In this document: piece after piece, positions 33,110 through 42,473 of the stretch | How the letters are laid out: each line of letters begins with the position of its first letter | How positions within the stretch are numbered: the first letter of the stretch is position 1 | Assembly (NCBI GenBank): GCA_031401035.1 | Contig: JANNRA010000202.1 | Coordinates: 1-64,000, forward strand | Length of the DNA: 64,000 bases | Direction of reading: 5' to 3' | From: JANNRA01 sp031401035 | GTDB taxonomy: Bacteria > Desulfobacterota > Binatia > HRBIN30 > CADEER01 | Made by a program: the position numbers and the translations under genes | Notes under the pieces: generated by a model | The model's input: the letters and a program-made list of their open reading frames with translations, nothing else | What the model was told of the DNA's origin: nothing | Database searches by the model: none

Positions 33110-33328
33110 ATGGGTACACGCATTTCGATGGATCTGGCGGATCCGCGGCTGGTGAAGCTGCTCAAGGTCGAGGCGAACGAGGGCGACACCACGGTCAAGG
33201 AAGTGTTGACGCGAGCCCTCGAGGCCTACTTCGCCGATCGCCTCGAGACCCGGGCGCTCGCCACGCTGGCGAGATCGGCATTCGGCGAGTGGGACGATCC
33301 GCGCGACGCCGAATATGACAACCGGTGA
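33110..33328 (+). CDS. Orphan ribbon-helix-helix antitoxin
   Basis: A 72-residue protein from ATG 33110. TRISMDLADPRLVKLLKVEAN is a ribbon-helix-helix start. The tail SAFGEWDDPRDAEYDNR resembles the toxin-binding end of antitoxins paired with MazF/PemK toxins. A GTG start overlaps its stop and encodes VKAGDI, the usual first residues of such toxins. The frame then ends after 28 codons without the toxin fold. The antitoxin may therefore be left over after loss of its toxin. A GTG two codons upstream (33104) is also possible. It lies in a stretch of decayed genes. Confidence 0.65.
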   Translation: MGTRISMDLADPRLVKLLKVEANEGDTTVKEVLTRALEAYFADRLETRALATLARSAFGEWDDPRDAEYDNR

Positions 33329-33434
33329 AGGCCGGCGACATCTCGAAGCGCTGCGCATCGAAGGCGGCGCAGGCCGGCTGCCGCCGCGTCTTCGCGAACT
33401 GGCTGGGCTGAGGTCCGCGCGCCGGCGCGCCGGG

Positions 33435-33989
33435 TTACGGTAAGGGCCGCGGCCCGGGCCGCCGCGGCACCGGTTGCAGGACCTCGAGGCGATCGCGGTA
33501 GCGGCTGCGGATGGTCATCAGCACGCTGTGCGGCACCAGCAGCGCGCCGGCGATGCGGCGGATCTCCGCCTCCTCGACCAACGAGACCAGGTGGTCGGCG
33601 GCGGCGACGGCGTACAGCGAATCGAGCAGCACCTGCTTCTCCTCCGCCGTCGCCTGCGCGTTCAGCACCCGCGTCAGCAGGTGTGGCTGCACCGCACGCA
33701 GGGTGTCGAGCTCGTGCGTCAGCAGGGCGACCACCACCTGGGCGTGATCGGCGCCGAGGCGCTGCTGCGTTGCCAGTTGCGCCGTCATCGCCGCCGCCTC
33801 GGCGGCGGAGATGCCGTCCTCGCTGCCGGCGACGCGCGCCAGGTGGCCGGCAAAGGCGGCGAGATACTCGAGCCGATCGGCGCCGAGACGGCCGAGCTGC
33901 TCCTGCAGGTGGCGTAGGAACGGGTCGGCATCGGCGGCCGGCGCGCCGGCGCGCAGGCCGAGAGAGGTGAGGAGACGGCGCAGAGCCAT
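33435..33989 (-). CDS. TerB-like (tellurite-resistance-type) domain protein
   Basis: A 184-residue, mostly helical protein. YLAAFAGHLARVAGSEDGISAAE is the metal-binding first repeat of TerB-like domains (acidic DG.IS..E). LLDSLYAVAAADHLVSLVEEAEIRRIAGAL is the second (AADxxxSxxEExxIxxIA). Such proteins sense stress at the inner face of the membrane, and the two acidic repeats may bind calcium. ATG 33989 gives MALRRLLTSLGL, a normal start. It lies downstream of the cyclase/ATPase gene on the same strand but about 200 bases away. No other ter genes are present. Confidence 0.8.
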   Translation of the reverse strand: MALRRLLTSLGLRAGAPAADADPFLRHLQEQLGRLGADRLEYLAAFAGHLARVAGSEDGISAAEAAAMTAQLATQQRLGADHAQVVVALLTHELDTLRAVQPHLLTRVLNAQATAEEKQVLLDSLYAVAAADHLVSLVEEAEIRRIAGALLVPHSVLMTIRSRYRDRLEVLQPVPRRPGPRPLP

Positions 33990-34190
33990 GCGCCTGCACC
34001 TCGCATACGCTGTGGCGCGGAGCAACGCGTCGCGCCGCGCGCCGCAAATGGCGCCGCCGCGCCATCTCTCGTGGCGGCGGCGGCGAGGACATCGCCGACT
34101 TCTCCTGCGAGACGCTACTGGGAGTGCCGTGAGGCGACCGGCGACCGGGCTTTGCCCATGCAATCGGCCGGTCTGAACCGATCCAGGTGC

Positions 34191-37100
34191 TCAGCCTGCG
34201 GCGGCTGCCGCGTTCCCGTCCAGCTCCCGCGCCAGCCGCGCCGCCTGCGCGGGGGCGCCCATCGCGGCATACCGCTGCATGGCCGCCTCGAGCTCGCGCC
34301 GTGCGGCGGGCTCGTCGCCGCGCAGGCGCGCCAGGTGGGCGCGGCATTCGTGCACCTCTGGCTGGTAGGCTTGGGCGCCGGTTTCGTCGATCAGCGCCTG
34401 GGCGCGGATCAGCGCCTGCTCGGCGCGCGCCAGGGCCACCGCATCGGCGCGGCGGAGCTGGGTGTGGGCGAGCGCGAGATGCGCGCGCGCCTCCTCGTAC
34501 CTGCAGTGCTGCGTGTGCGCGACCGCAACCGCGGTGTGCGCCTCTTGTTCCGCCCGATCCAGCTCGCCGCGCCCGAGCAATGTCTTGACCAGCTCGGCAC
34601 GGACCCAGCCTTCGAACATGCGATTGGAGCCGCTGGTCGCCGCTCGCAGCGCCTCTTCCAGCATCGTGATCGATTCATCCCAGACGGCATCGAGCCGATG
34701 GGCGATTCCCGACGCGAAGGGTCCTGAGAACAGCGATTGCGGGGTGGTGGATCTCGCGCCCGTCTCCAGCGCAGAACGGGCGTGGCGGTGAGCGGCGGCC
34801 GCGTCGTCGCAGAGAACGTCCATCTCGATGCGAGCCAATTGCATCCACGTGAGCACCTCGAAATCCCCGTGCGCCCGCGCCAGATCCTCCGCGCGGTCGC
34901 ACACCGCCCTGGCCTCCTCGAGGCGCCCGAGCCGCGCGAGGATCCACGCGTGGGTCATCAGGATACCTAGAAACGGGCTGTAGCCGGTGAACTCCACACC
35001 GAGCGCGGGGTCCGCCGGCAGCGTCCGGCAGGCCGTCTCGCAGGATTCGAGCCCTTCGGCGAGGCGGCCGGCGAAGGTGCAGGCGAACCCCAGAAACGAG
35101 CGTTCCGCGATCTGCAGGCCCTGATCGTCGGTCTGGTCGGCGAGTCGTACCGCCTCGCTGGTGTGATGCACGTAGGCGTCCGAGTCCCCGCCCACGAGGC
35201 CGAGCGCAGCCCCAAAGGTGCCGTGGAGGGCCGCTTGGGTGCGCACGTCGCCGACCTCCTCGGCCAGGCGCCGGCCTTCTTCGAAGATGTCGGTGGCTTC
35301 GGCGGTTGGCGTGCCGAGGCGCCAGGCGAGGTTGAGGTTCCCGACGCACGCGGTGACCCCGAGCTGCAAGGTTTCCATGGTATGCGGCAGCGGCCTCAGC
35401 AGGCTGCGCACGCGCTCCCAGTGCCGCACGCCCTCGGCCGCGTTGGTGACCCCGGCCCACTCGGCGGCGCGCTTGTGCCAGAGGGCAGCGTGCAAGGCCT
35501 CGCCGGCCTGCTCGAAGTGATGCGCCAGCAGTGCCGCCTTCTCGTTCAGCTTCTCGGCGTAGATCTCGGCGGTCGCTCGTGCGACCGCCGCGTGCACGCG
35601 AGCCCGGCGCTCGCGCAGCAAGGTGTCGTACGCCACCTGCTGCGTCAGCGGGTGCTTGAAGGTGTACTCGGCCACCGGATAGAGCGCCTGCTCGTAGACG
35701 AACTCCGCCTGGGCGAGGGAGCGCAGCGCCGCGGTCACGTCGGCCGGCACTGCGTCCCGCGGCGCGACGTCGGCGAGCACCTGCACCAGCACCGGCTCGC
35801 TGAACTCCGTGCCGATCACAGCCGCGGTTTGCAGCACCTGCTTGTGGCGCTCCGCCAGGCGATCGATGCGCGCTGCCAGTACGGCCTGCACGCTGGCCGG
35901 GACATCGAGCGTTTCGACCGGCGCCGTCAGCCGATACTCTCCGGCGCTGCCCTGGAGCCTCCCCGACTCGATCAGGGACTGCACCACTTCCTCGGTGAAG
36001 AAGGGATTGCCGCCGGTGCGCGCGTGGATCGTGTCCGCCAGCCCGGCGATGCTCGGGTCGCCGCCGAGGAGGCTGCCGAGCAACTGGTGCACCGCCTGGG
36101 AGCTCAGAGGCGCCAGCGGCAGTTGCTGGTAGTAGGATCTGCGCACCCACGTGGCTTCGAACTCCGGCCGGAAGTTGACGATGAGCACGAAGCGCGTGCC
36201 GGCGATGGCGTCCACCCACTCTTCCAGCCACGCAGCGCTGGCGCCGTCCATCCAGTGCAGGTCCTCGATCAGGGCGACGGTGTCCTCGGCGCCGTGCTGC
36301 ACCAGCTTGCGCAGCACGCCGAAGAGCTGGCGCTGCTTCAGATCGGGGTCGATGTGCGGCACCGGACGGTCCGGGTCGGGCACGCCGAAGAACTCGAAGA
36401 GGACCGGCAGGACCTCACGATAGGCGTCGTCCAACAGGAGCAGATGTCCGGCGAGTTTCTCGCGCGCGCTGCGATCCGAGTCCTGCTCGGTGATGCCGTA
36501 GTAGTGGCGGAAGATCTGCAGGATCGGCAGCAGGGGAACGTTCCGGCCGTGCGCGGCGCAGCGCCCCTCAATGACGCGCAGGCCGGCGGCGCGGCAGTGC
36601 TCGGCGAACTCGTAGCAGAGCCGGCTCTTGCCCGTCCCCGCCTCGGCCACGACGCCGATCACCTGACCGTTGCCGGCGCGGGCGCGCGCCAGCGCCGTCT
36701 CCAGGACGTCCATCTCGGCGTCGCGGCCGACGAAGCGCGTCAGGCCGCGGGCCTGTGCGACCTGGAGGCGCGTGCGCAGCGCGCTGACGCCCTCGAGTTC
36801 GAAGGCCTGCACCGGCTCGGCGGCGCCCTTGATCGTCACGAGGCCGAGATCGCGCAGGGCGACGTAGCCGGCGACCGCCCTGGCGGTGGCCTCGCTCAGG
36901 CAGATCGTGTGCGCCGCAGCGAGCTGCTCCATGCGCTGCGCCAGCCCCACCGTGTGTCCCTGGGCCGTGTACTCCATGCGCAGGCCGTCGCCGATCGTGC
37001 CGACGATCACTTCGCCGGAGTTGAGCCCCATGCGGGTGCAGAAGCTCAGCCCGTGGGTGCGGCGCAATTCCTCGCCATAGCCGCGCAGCGCATCGCGCAG

Positions 37101-37559
37101 ATGGAGCGCCGCGAAGCAGGCGCGCTGGGCGTGGTCCTCGTGCGCGATCGGGGCGCCGAACAGCGCCATGATGCCGTCGCCGGTGAACTTGTCGACGAAG
37201 CCCTCGAAGCGCTCGACGCCGTCGGCGAGGATGGTGAAGAAGCGCTGCATGATGGCGCTCCACTCTTCGGCATCGAGCCGTTCGGCCAGGTCCATCGACC
37301 CCTGCACGTCGGCGAAGAGCACCGTCACCTGCTTGCGCTCGCCTTCGCGGGCGCTGCGCGAGGTGGAGATCTTCTCGGCCAGGGGCGTCGGCGCCGGCAC
37401 GCCACGCCCGCCCAGCGCCGCCCCGCAGCCGCCGCAGAACTTCTCGCCGGGCTCGTTCGTCGATCCGCATGCGGCGCAGGGCGCCGCGAGCGCCGCCCCG
37501 CATTCAGCGCAGAAGCGGCGGCCGGGGCGGTTCTCGTGGGTGCAGGACGGGCAGCGCAT
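34191..37559 (-). CDS. Zinc-ribbon / class III cyclase / AAA ATPase / TPR regulatory protein (paralogue 1)
   Basis: A 1122-residue cytoplasmic protein. Residues 1-50 are two zinc ribbons (C3, C6, C17, C20 and C28, C31, C42, C45). Residues ~75-250 are a class III nucleotide-cyclase domain: metal aspartates in LFADVQGS and FTGDGIMALFG are present, and Arg in QRMEQL is present. The transition-state Asn normally found in TVNLAAR is Gly (HTVGLAQRM). Residues ~280-650 are an AAA/STAND ATPase (P-loop AEAGTGKSR, Walker B VALIEDLHWMD). The C-terminal ~450 residues are TPR-like. Proteins of this layout act as signal integrators, and whether this one makes cAMP is doubtful given the Asn change. It is divergent from its close paralogue with 156 bases between. 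It has a normal ATG start at 37559. Confidence 0.9.
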   Translation of the reverse strand: MRCPSCTHENRPGRRFCAECGAALAAPCAACGSTNEPGEKFCGGCGAALGGRGVPAPTPLAEKISTSRSAREGERKQVTVLFADVQGSMDLAERLDAEEWSAIMQRFFTILADGVERFEGFVDKFTGDGIMALFGAPIAHEDHAQRACFAALHLRDALRGYGEELRRTHGLSFCTRMGLNSGEVIVGTIGDGLRMEYTAQGHTVGLAQRMEQLAAAHTICLSEATARAVAGYVALRDLGLVTIKGAAEPVQAFELEGVSALRTRLQVAQARGLTRFVGRDAEMDVLETALARARAGNGQVIGVVAEAGTGKSRLCYEFAEHCRAAGLRVIEGRCAAHGRNVPLLPILQIFRHYYGITEQDSDRSAREKLAGHLLLLDDAYREVLPVLFEFFGVPDPDRPVPHIDPDLKQRQLFGVLRKLVQHGAEDTVALIEDLHWMDGASAAWLEEWVDAIAGTRFVLIVNFRPEFEATWVRRSYYQQLPLAPLSSQAVHQLLGSLLGGDPSIAGLADTIHARTGGNPFFTEEVVQSLIESGRLQGSAGEYRLTAPVETLDVPASVQAVLAARIDRLAERHKQVLQTAAVIGTEFSEPVLVQVLADVAPRDAVPADVTAALRSLAQAEFVYEQALYPVAEYTFKHPLTQQVAYDTLLRERRARVHAAVARATAEIYAEKLNEKAALLAHHFEQAGEALHAALWHKRAAEWAGVTNAAEGVRHWERVRSLLRPLPHTMETLQLGVTACVGNLNLAWRLGTPTAEATDIFEEGRRLAEEVGDVRTQAALHGTFGAALGLVGGDSDAYVHHTSEAVRLADQTDDQGLQIAERSFLGFACTFAGRLAEGLESCETACRTLPADPALGVEFTGYSPFLGILMTHAWILARLGRLEEARAVCDRAEDLARAHGDFEVLTWMQLARIEMDVLCDDAAAAHRHARSALETGARSTTPQSLFSGPFASGIAHRLDAVWDESITMLEEALRAATSGSNRMFEGWVRAELVKTLLGRGELDRAEQEAHTAVAVAHTQHCRYEEARAHLALAHTQLRRADAVALARAEQALIRAQALIDETGAQAYQPEVHECRAHLARLRGDEPAARRELEAAMQRYAAMGAPAQAARLARELDGNAAAAAG

Positions 37560-37715
37560 CTACTGGTCGGGGCCCCGTAGCATACCTGCCTGGCGATCCG
37601 GCAAGCGGCAGGACACACAACCGGGCGCGGACGCCACCGGCAGCCGCCGTCGGCTTCGCGCCAGGCGCGGCGCGTGCCGTTGACCGTGCGCAGGGCGGTC
37701 GCATAGGGAACGCCG

Positions 37716-40700
37716 GTGCCGACCGACGCCAGCATCGCGTGCCCGGCCTGCGCGCACGAAAACCCCACGGCGACGAAGTTCTGTCATGAGTGCGGAACGC
37801 CCATGGTCCGGCGTTGCGGCCAGTGCGAGGCGGAGCTCGCGGCGAGCATGAAATTCTGCGGCGAGTGCGGGGCGCCCGCCGCCCCGCGACCAACGCTGGC
37901 GCGGCCAACCCCGCCAGCGCATCTCGCCGACAAGATCCGCGCCGTCCGTACGACGCTCACCGGTGAGCGCAAGCACGTCACCGTGCTCTTTGCCGACGTC
38001 AAGGGCTCGATGGCCCTTGCCGAGGATACCGACCCCGAGGTGTTCCATCGCGTCATGGAGCATACCGCGCGCCTCCTCGCCGACGGCGTGCATCGCTTCG
38101 AGGGCACCGTCACCCAGTACACCGGCGACGGCATCATGGCGCTCTTCGGCGCGCCCATCGCGCACGAGGACCATGCGCAACGCGCCTGCTGGGCGGCGCT
38201 GCATCTGCGCGAGCGGCTCGGACACTACGCCGACGAGCTGCGGCTCGCCGACGGGCTCAACCTCTCGCTACGCATCGGCCTCAACTCCGGCGAGGTGGTC
38301 GTCGGCGCCATCGGCGACGACCTGCGGATGGACTACACGGCGCAGGGCCACACCGTCGGACTCGCCGCACGCATGGAGCAGATCGCCGCGGCCGACCGCG
38401 TCTACCTGAGCGAGCACACGGCGCGACTCGTCGACGGCTACTTCCGCGTCCGCGACCTCGGGCCGACGACGGTGAAGGGCGTCAGCGAGCTCGTCCGCGT
38501 TTACGAGCTCGAGGATGTGGGCGCCCTGCGGACCCGCCTCGACGTGTCGCGCCGGCGCGGCTTCTCGCGCTTCGTCGGCCGCGTCAGCGAGGTGGCGGCG
38601 CTCGAGGCGGCGCTCGCCCGCGCCGTCGAGGGCCACGGGCAGGTGGTCGGGCTCGTCGCCGAGCCGGGCGTCGGCAAGAGCCGGCTCTGCTTCGAGCTGC
38701 TGCAGCGCTGCCGCGTCCAGGGCATTGCGGTGCAGGAGGCGCACTGCGTGCCACACGGCAAGACCATCCCCTTCCTCCCCGTCCTCGAGCTGATGCGCAA
38801 CATCCACGGCATGACCGAGCAGGATCGCCCGCAGACGGCGCGCGAGAAGATCGCCGGGCGACTGCTCCTGCTCGACGAGGATCTGCGCGACAGCCTGCCG
38901 CTGGTCTTCGACTTCCTCGGCGTCGCCGATCCCCAGCACCCGCTGCCGCGCATGGACCCGGAAGCGCGCCAGCGCCAACTGTTCGCCGTCGTGCGCCGCG
39001 CCATCCAGGCGCGCAGCCGGCGCGAGCCGGCGGTGGTTCTGATGGAGGACCTGCACTGGCTCGACGCCGCCAGCGAGCTGTTCGTCGAGAACCTGGTGGA
39101 GGCCGTCGCCGGCACGCGGACGCTGCTGCTGCTCAACTTCCGGCCGGAGTACCACGCCGCGTGGATGCAACGGTCGTACTACCAGCAGCTGCCGCTGCTG
39201 CCGCTCGGCGTCGACGCCATCGCCGAGCTGCTCAGCGACCTGCTCGGCACCTCCGCGGCGCTGGGCGGACTGGCCACCCTGATCCGGGAGCGCACGGGAG
39301 GGAACCCGTTCTTCGTCGAGGAAGTGGTGCGCTCGCTGGCCGAGAGCGGCGCCCTCGCCGGCGAGCGCGGTGCCTACCGGCTCGAGCGCCCCATCGACGC
39401 CATCACGCTGCCCGCCACCGTGCAGGCGGTGCTGGCGGCGCGCATCGACCGCCTGCCCGAGCGCGAGAAGACGCTCCTGCAAACGGCGGCCGTCATCGGC
39501 AAGGAGTTCGCCGAGTCGATCCTGCGGCGCATGGTCGCCAACGCCGACCTGGCGCCGCCGTTGCGCGCCCTCGTCGCCGCCGAGTTCCTCTACGAAGAGG
39601 CGCTCTACCCGGAGCCCATCTACGCCTTCAAGCATCCGCTGACGCAGGAGGTGGCGTACCGCTCGCAGCTCGGCGAGCGGCGCCGGCACCTGCACGCCGC
39701 GGTGGCGCGGGCGATGGAAGAGGCCTACCCGACCAAGCTCGACGAGCACGCTGCCCTGTTGGCGCACCACTGGGAGGAGGCCGGGGAGGCGTTCGTCGCC
39801 GCGCTCGCGCATCAGCGCGCGGCGGGGTGGATCGGCGTGCGCGATCGGGCCGAGACGCTGCGCCACTGGACGCAGGTGCGGCACCTGCTCGCCACGGTGC
39901 CGGCCTCCGCCGAGGTGCTCGCGCTCGGCGTCATGGCGCGCGATGCGATGCTGCTGCACGGGCTCTTCTGCGGCATGAGCGACGACGAAGCCGACGCCCT
40001 CTTCGCCGAGGGCATGGCCCTGGCGGGGCACCTGCCCCAGCCGGCGGCGCGCATCCAACTGCTGAACCGGATGGTGGCTCGCAAGAACCTGACCGGCCGT
40101 CCCGACGCGGCGCTGGCCGCCGAGTCACGTCGGCGCGCCGAGGAGACCGGGGACCCCTTTCTCGACTTTATGACGCGCAGTTCGATGGCGATGACGATGG
40201 AGAACCTCGGGCGCCTTGCCGACGCCATCGCCGGCCTCGAGCACTGCGAGGCCGTCTGTGCCGGCGACCCCGACTACGGTTCGGGTATCACCGGCTTCAA
40301 CATCCACGGGCTTCTACTGTCCGTCCACGCCGTCTGCCTCGTATGCCAGGGGCGCCCGACCGACGCCCTCAGCCTCGTCGAGCGCGCGGTCGAGCTCGCG
40401 CGCGAGCGGCGCGATCACGAGATCGCCGCGGCCGCGAGCGCGTCCGGGTTCGTCGCCTGCGAGATGCTCGGCGACGCCCCGGGAGCGCTGGCCTACGCGC
40501 GCGAGCAGATGCGGAGCGTCGAGGCCGGCGCCGACGGCCTCCGCCAGTTCGCGCTGACGACCCTCGGCCGCGCGCATCTCATGCAGGGGGAGTGGGAGAT
40601 CGCCAGCGACGCGCTGCAGGCGTCGCTCGACCTGACCCGGAGGGTTCGAACCGGGCTCGCGTACGAGGCGTTGATTCTCGCCTTCCTCGCCGACGCGCGC

Positions 40701-41066
40701 CTCGGGGCCGGCGATCTCGACGGCGCGCGCGAGCGGGCCGACGAGGCGGTCGCCGTCGCGCGCCGGCGCCAGACCGCCCTCTCCGAGATCGTCGCGCTGC
40801 TCGCCCGCGCCCGCATCGGCCTGGCGACCGACGGCGCCTCACCGGCGGTCGAGCGCGACCTCGACGACGCGACGGCCGTCGTCGCGCAGACGACCGCGCG
40901 CGGCTACCTGCCCGACATTCACATCGAGCGAGCCCGGCTCGCCGCCCGGCGCGGCGACGCGCGGGAACGCGAGCGCCACCTGCGCGAGGCGCACCGGCTC
41001 TTCGTCGCCATGGGCGCCACGCCGCGCGCCGAGGGTGTCGCCGCGGACCTGGAACGCGACGCCTGA
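37716..41066 (+). CDS. Zinc-ribbon / class III cyclase / AAA ATPase / TPR regulatory protein (paralogue 2)
   Basis: A 1116-residue protein with the same layout as its divergent neighbour: two zinc ribbons (CPACAHE...FCHECG, CGQCEAE...FCGECG), a cyclase domain (LFADVKGS, YTGDGIMALFG), an ATPase (P-loop AEPGVGKSR, Walker B VLMEDLHWLD) and a long TPR-like end. The Asn of the cyclase is again Gly (HTVGLAARM). The Lys/Asp-type residue before TGDG is Gln (TQYTGDG), while paralogue 1 has Lys at that place (DKFTGDG), so the two may differ in nucleotide use. The start is GTG 37716. Large stretches align residue by residue with paralogue 1 up to about residue 650, and the TPR parts have diverged, which fits duplication followed by divergence of input specificity. 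Confidence 0.9.
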   Translation: MPTDASIACPACAHENPTATKFCHECGTPMVRRCGQCEAELAASMKFCGECGAPAAPRPTLARPTPPAHLADKIRAVRTTLTGERKHVTVLFADVKGSMALAEDTDPEVFHRVMEHTARLLADGVHRFEGTVTQYTGDGIMALFGAPIAHEDHAQRACWAALHLRERLGHYADELRLADGLNLSLRIGLNSGEVVVGAIGDDLRMDYTAQGHTVGLAARMEQIAAADRVYLSEHTARLVDGYFRVRDLGPTTVKGVSELVRVYELEDVGALRTRLDVSRRRGFSRFVGRVSEVAALEAALARAVEGHGQVVGLVAEPGVGKSRLCFELLQRCRVQGIAVQEAHCVPHGKTIPFLPVLELMRNIHGMTEQDRPQTAREKIAGRLLLLDEDLRDSLPLVFDFLGVADPQHPLPRMDPEARQRQLFAVVRRAIQARSRREPAVVLMEDLHWLDAASELFVENLVEAVAGTRTLLLLNFRPEYHAAWMQRSYYQQLPLLPLGVDAIAELLSDLLGTSAALGGLATLIRERTGGNPFFVEEVVRSLAESGALAGERGAYRLERPIDAITLPATVQAVLAARIDRLPEREKTLLQTAAVIGKEFAESILRRMVANADLAPPLRALVAAEFLYEEALYPEPIYAFKHPLTQEVAYRSQLGERRRHLHAAVARAMEEAYPTKLDEHAALLAHHWEEAGEAFVAALAHQRAAGWIGVRDRAETLRHWTQVRHLLATVPASAEVLALGVMARDAMLLHGLFCGMSDDEADALFAEGMALAGHLPQPAARIQLLNRMVARKNLTGRPDAALAAESRRRAEETGDPFLDFMTRSSMAMTMENLGRLADAIAGLEHCEAVCAGDPDYGSGITGFNIHGLLLSVHAVCLVCQGRPTDALSLVERAVELARERRDHEIAAAASASGFVACEMLGDAPGALAYAREQMRSVEAGADGLRQFALTTLGRAHLMQGEWEIASDALQASLDLTRRVRTGLAYEALILAFLADARLGAGDLDGARERADEAVAVARRRQTALSEIVALLARARIGLATDGASPAVERDLDDATAVVAQTTARGYLPDIHIERARLAARRGDARERERHLREAHRLFVAMGATPRAEGVAADLERDA

Positions 41067-41113
41067 GATCCGGCCCGGGTGCGCCCGGCCGACCCCCTTC
41101 CTGCGTCCGACCC

Positions 41114-41194
41114 GGAGGGCTCCGCTCCGTCGGCGCCGGTTGGATTGGGGCACCACGCCATGATGCAACAGGCGCCGACGCAGCGGCGCCCTGC
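41114..41194 (+). repeat. Degenerate copy of the GC-rich palindromic element
   Basis: Left arm GGAGGGCTCCGCTCCG-TCGGCGCC, right arm GGCGCCGACGCAGCGGCGCC, with a ~20-base spacer. Same element as at 49734-49816 but with several mismatches. It sits 48 bases after the cyclase gene's stop and between convergent genes, where it could also act as a terminator. Confidence 0.6.
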
Positions 41195-41221
41195 ACGAGA
41201 AGCGCAGCGGCACGGCGCCGC

Positions 41222-42292
41222 TCATGGCAGCACCGACGCCGCGTCGATCTCCACCGCGGTAGCGAAGATGCGTCGGCACATGACGTCGGCGAGCAGGCGC
41301 GGGCGACCGATCGTGCCGAGCACGCCGGCGTGGAAATGCACCGGCCAACTGATCAGCGCCAGGACGCCGAGGCGGAAGTCGCGCAGGGCCTCGGCCTCCG
41401 TGTAGTCGGCGACGCCGCCGGCGTGCAGGGCGGCGTGCCAGGCGCGCACGACGTCGAGGTGATGGCCGGCGCGTTCGCGCGGCAGCTCGCTGCCTGCCGT
41501 CAGGCGGGCGATGTCGAAGGCCCCCATGCTGCGCACGGCGAGCTGCCAATCGACGATCAGCACCGCGTCGTCGCCGTCGGGCGGACCGAACAGCAGGTTG
41601 TCGGCGCGCAGGTCGCTGTGGACGATGGTGGGCGGCCGGCGCGCCATCTCCGCCTCGACCCAGGCGGCGCCGCCGCCGCGCAGACGGGCGCCGACGGCGA
41701 GGCCGGCGGGCCCGATGGCGGCGCCGAAGTGCTGCTCCAGCGACGGCCACTGCGCGTCGAAGTCGACCGCGACGCGGTTGCTCGCCGGCATCCACGCCAA
41801 CTGCGCCAGCGCGGCGTCGCCCCAGAAGCGCGCCTGCAGCCGGCCGACCAGGCGCGCCGTCGCCAGTACCTGCGCGGCGTGCATCCCGGCCACCTGGTCG
41901 CCCGCGGTCGCGAAGCTGAGATCCTCGAGTACCAGCGCGTAGTCGGGCGGCTCGTGCACGGCGCCGTAGCAGCGCGGCAGGCGCACCGGCGCCAGCGGCG
42001 CCACCTCGCGGTAGAAGCGCAGCTCGCGCGCAAAGGCGTGCAACTCGTCGCCGAAGTCGCGGTACGCCCCGGCGGCGGGCGGCAGCTTGACGATCAACGA
42101 AGCCGGCGCGCCGCTGGCCTCGCCCTCGTACCGCAAGTCGACGCGCACGACGCGGCTGAGGAAGCCCTCGACACCGCCGAGCCGGCGCTGGTGCAGCGCC
42201 GCCACCCGTCCGGCGCCGAGCGCGCCGCTGTCGCGCAAGACCGCGGTGAGCCATTCCGGACTGATCTCCTCGGGGCGGCGCGGCGTCGGCAT
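41222..42292 (-). CDS. APH-type phosphotransferase family protein
   Basis: A 356-residue protein with a kinase-like fold. SLIVKLPP holds the ATP-binding lysine, ALVLEDLSFA is the hinge region, IVHSDLRADNLLFG is the catalytic loop (Asp in HSDL), and VLIVDWQLAV has the metal-binding Asp. Proteins of this group (PF01636/EcKinase-like) phosphorylate small hydroxylated compounds and are numerous in soil bacteria, often near acyl-CoA or steroid metabolism. The substrate is unknown here. I chose ATG 42292 (MPTPRRPEEIS), matching the family start; the frame runs on upstream without similarity. The gene converges with the cyclase gene. A second such protein is at 61391-62587. Confidence 0.88.
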   Translation of the reverse strand: MPTPRRPEEISPEWLTAVLRDSGALGAGRVAALHQRRLGGVEGFLSRVVRVDLRYEGEASGAPASLIVKLPPAAGAYRDFGDELHAFARELRFYREVAPLAPVRLPRCYGAVHEPPDYALVLEDLSFATAGDQVAGMHAAQVLATARLVGRLQARFWGDAALAQLAWMPASNRVAVDFDAQWPSLEQHFGAAIGPAGLAVGARLRGGGAAWVEAEMARRPPTIVHSDLRADNLLFGPPDGDDAVLIVDWQLAVRSMGAFDIARLTAGSELPRERAGHHLDVVRAWHAALHAGGVADYTEAEALRDFRLGVLALISWPVHFHAGVLGTIGRPRLLADVMCRRIFATAVEIDAASVLP

Positions 42293-42473
42293 GGGCGACG
42301 GGCATAGCTCGTCGCGGCCGCGCCTGGAAGCTGCGCCGGTTGATTTGGGCCGGCCTGGCTCAGGGCAGCCGGCGCACCCGATCGCAGGGCGGAAAACGCA
42401 AGCCGCACAACGGAAATCCCGCCTTGGCACGGGCGCTGCAATCTCCCCGGTCAACGACAAGGGAGGCCAACTC

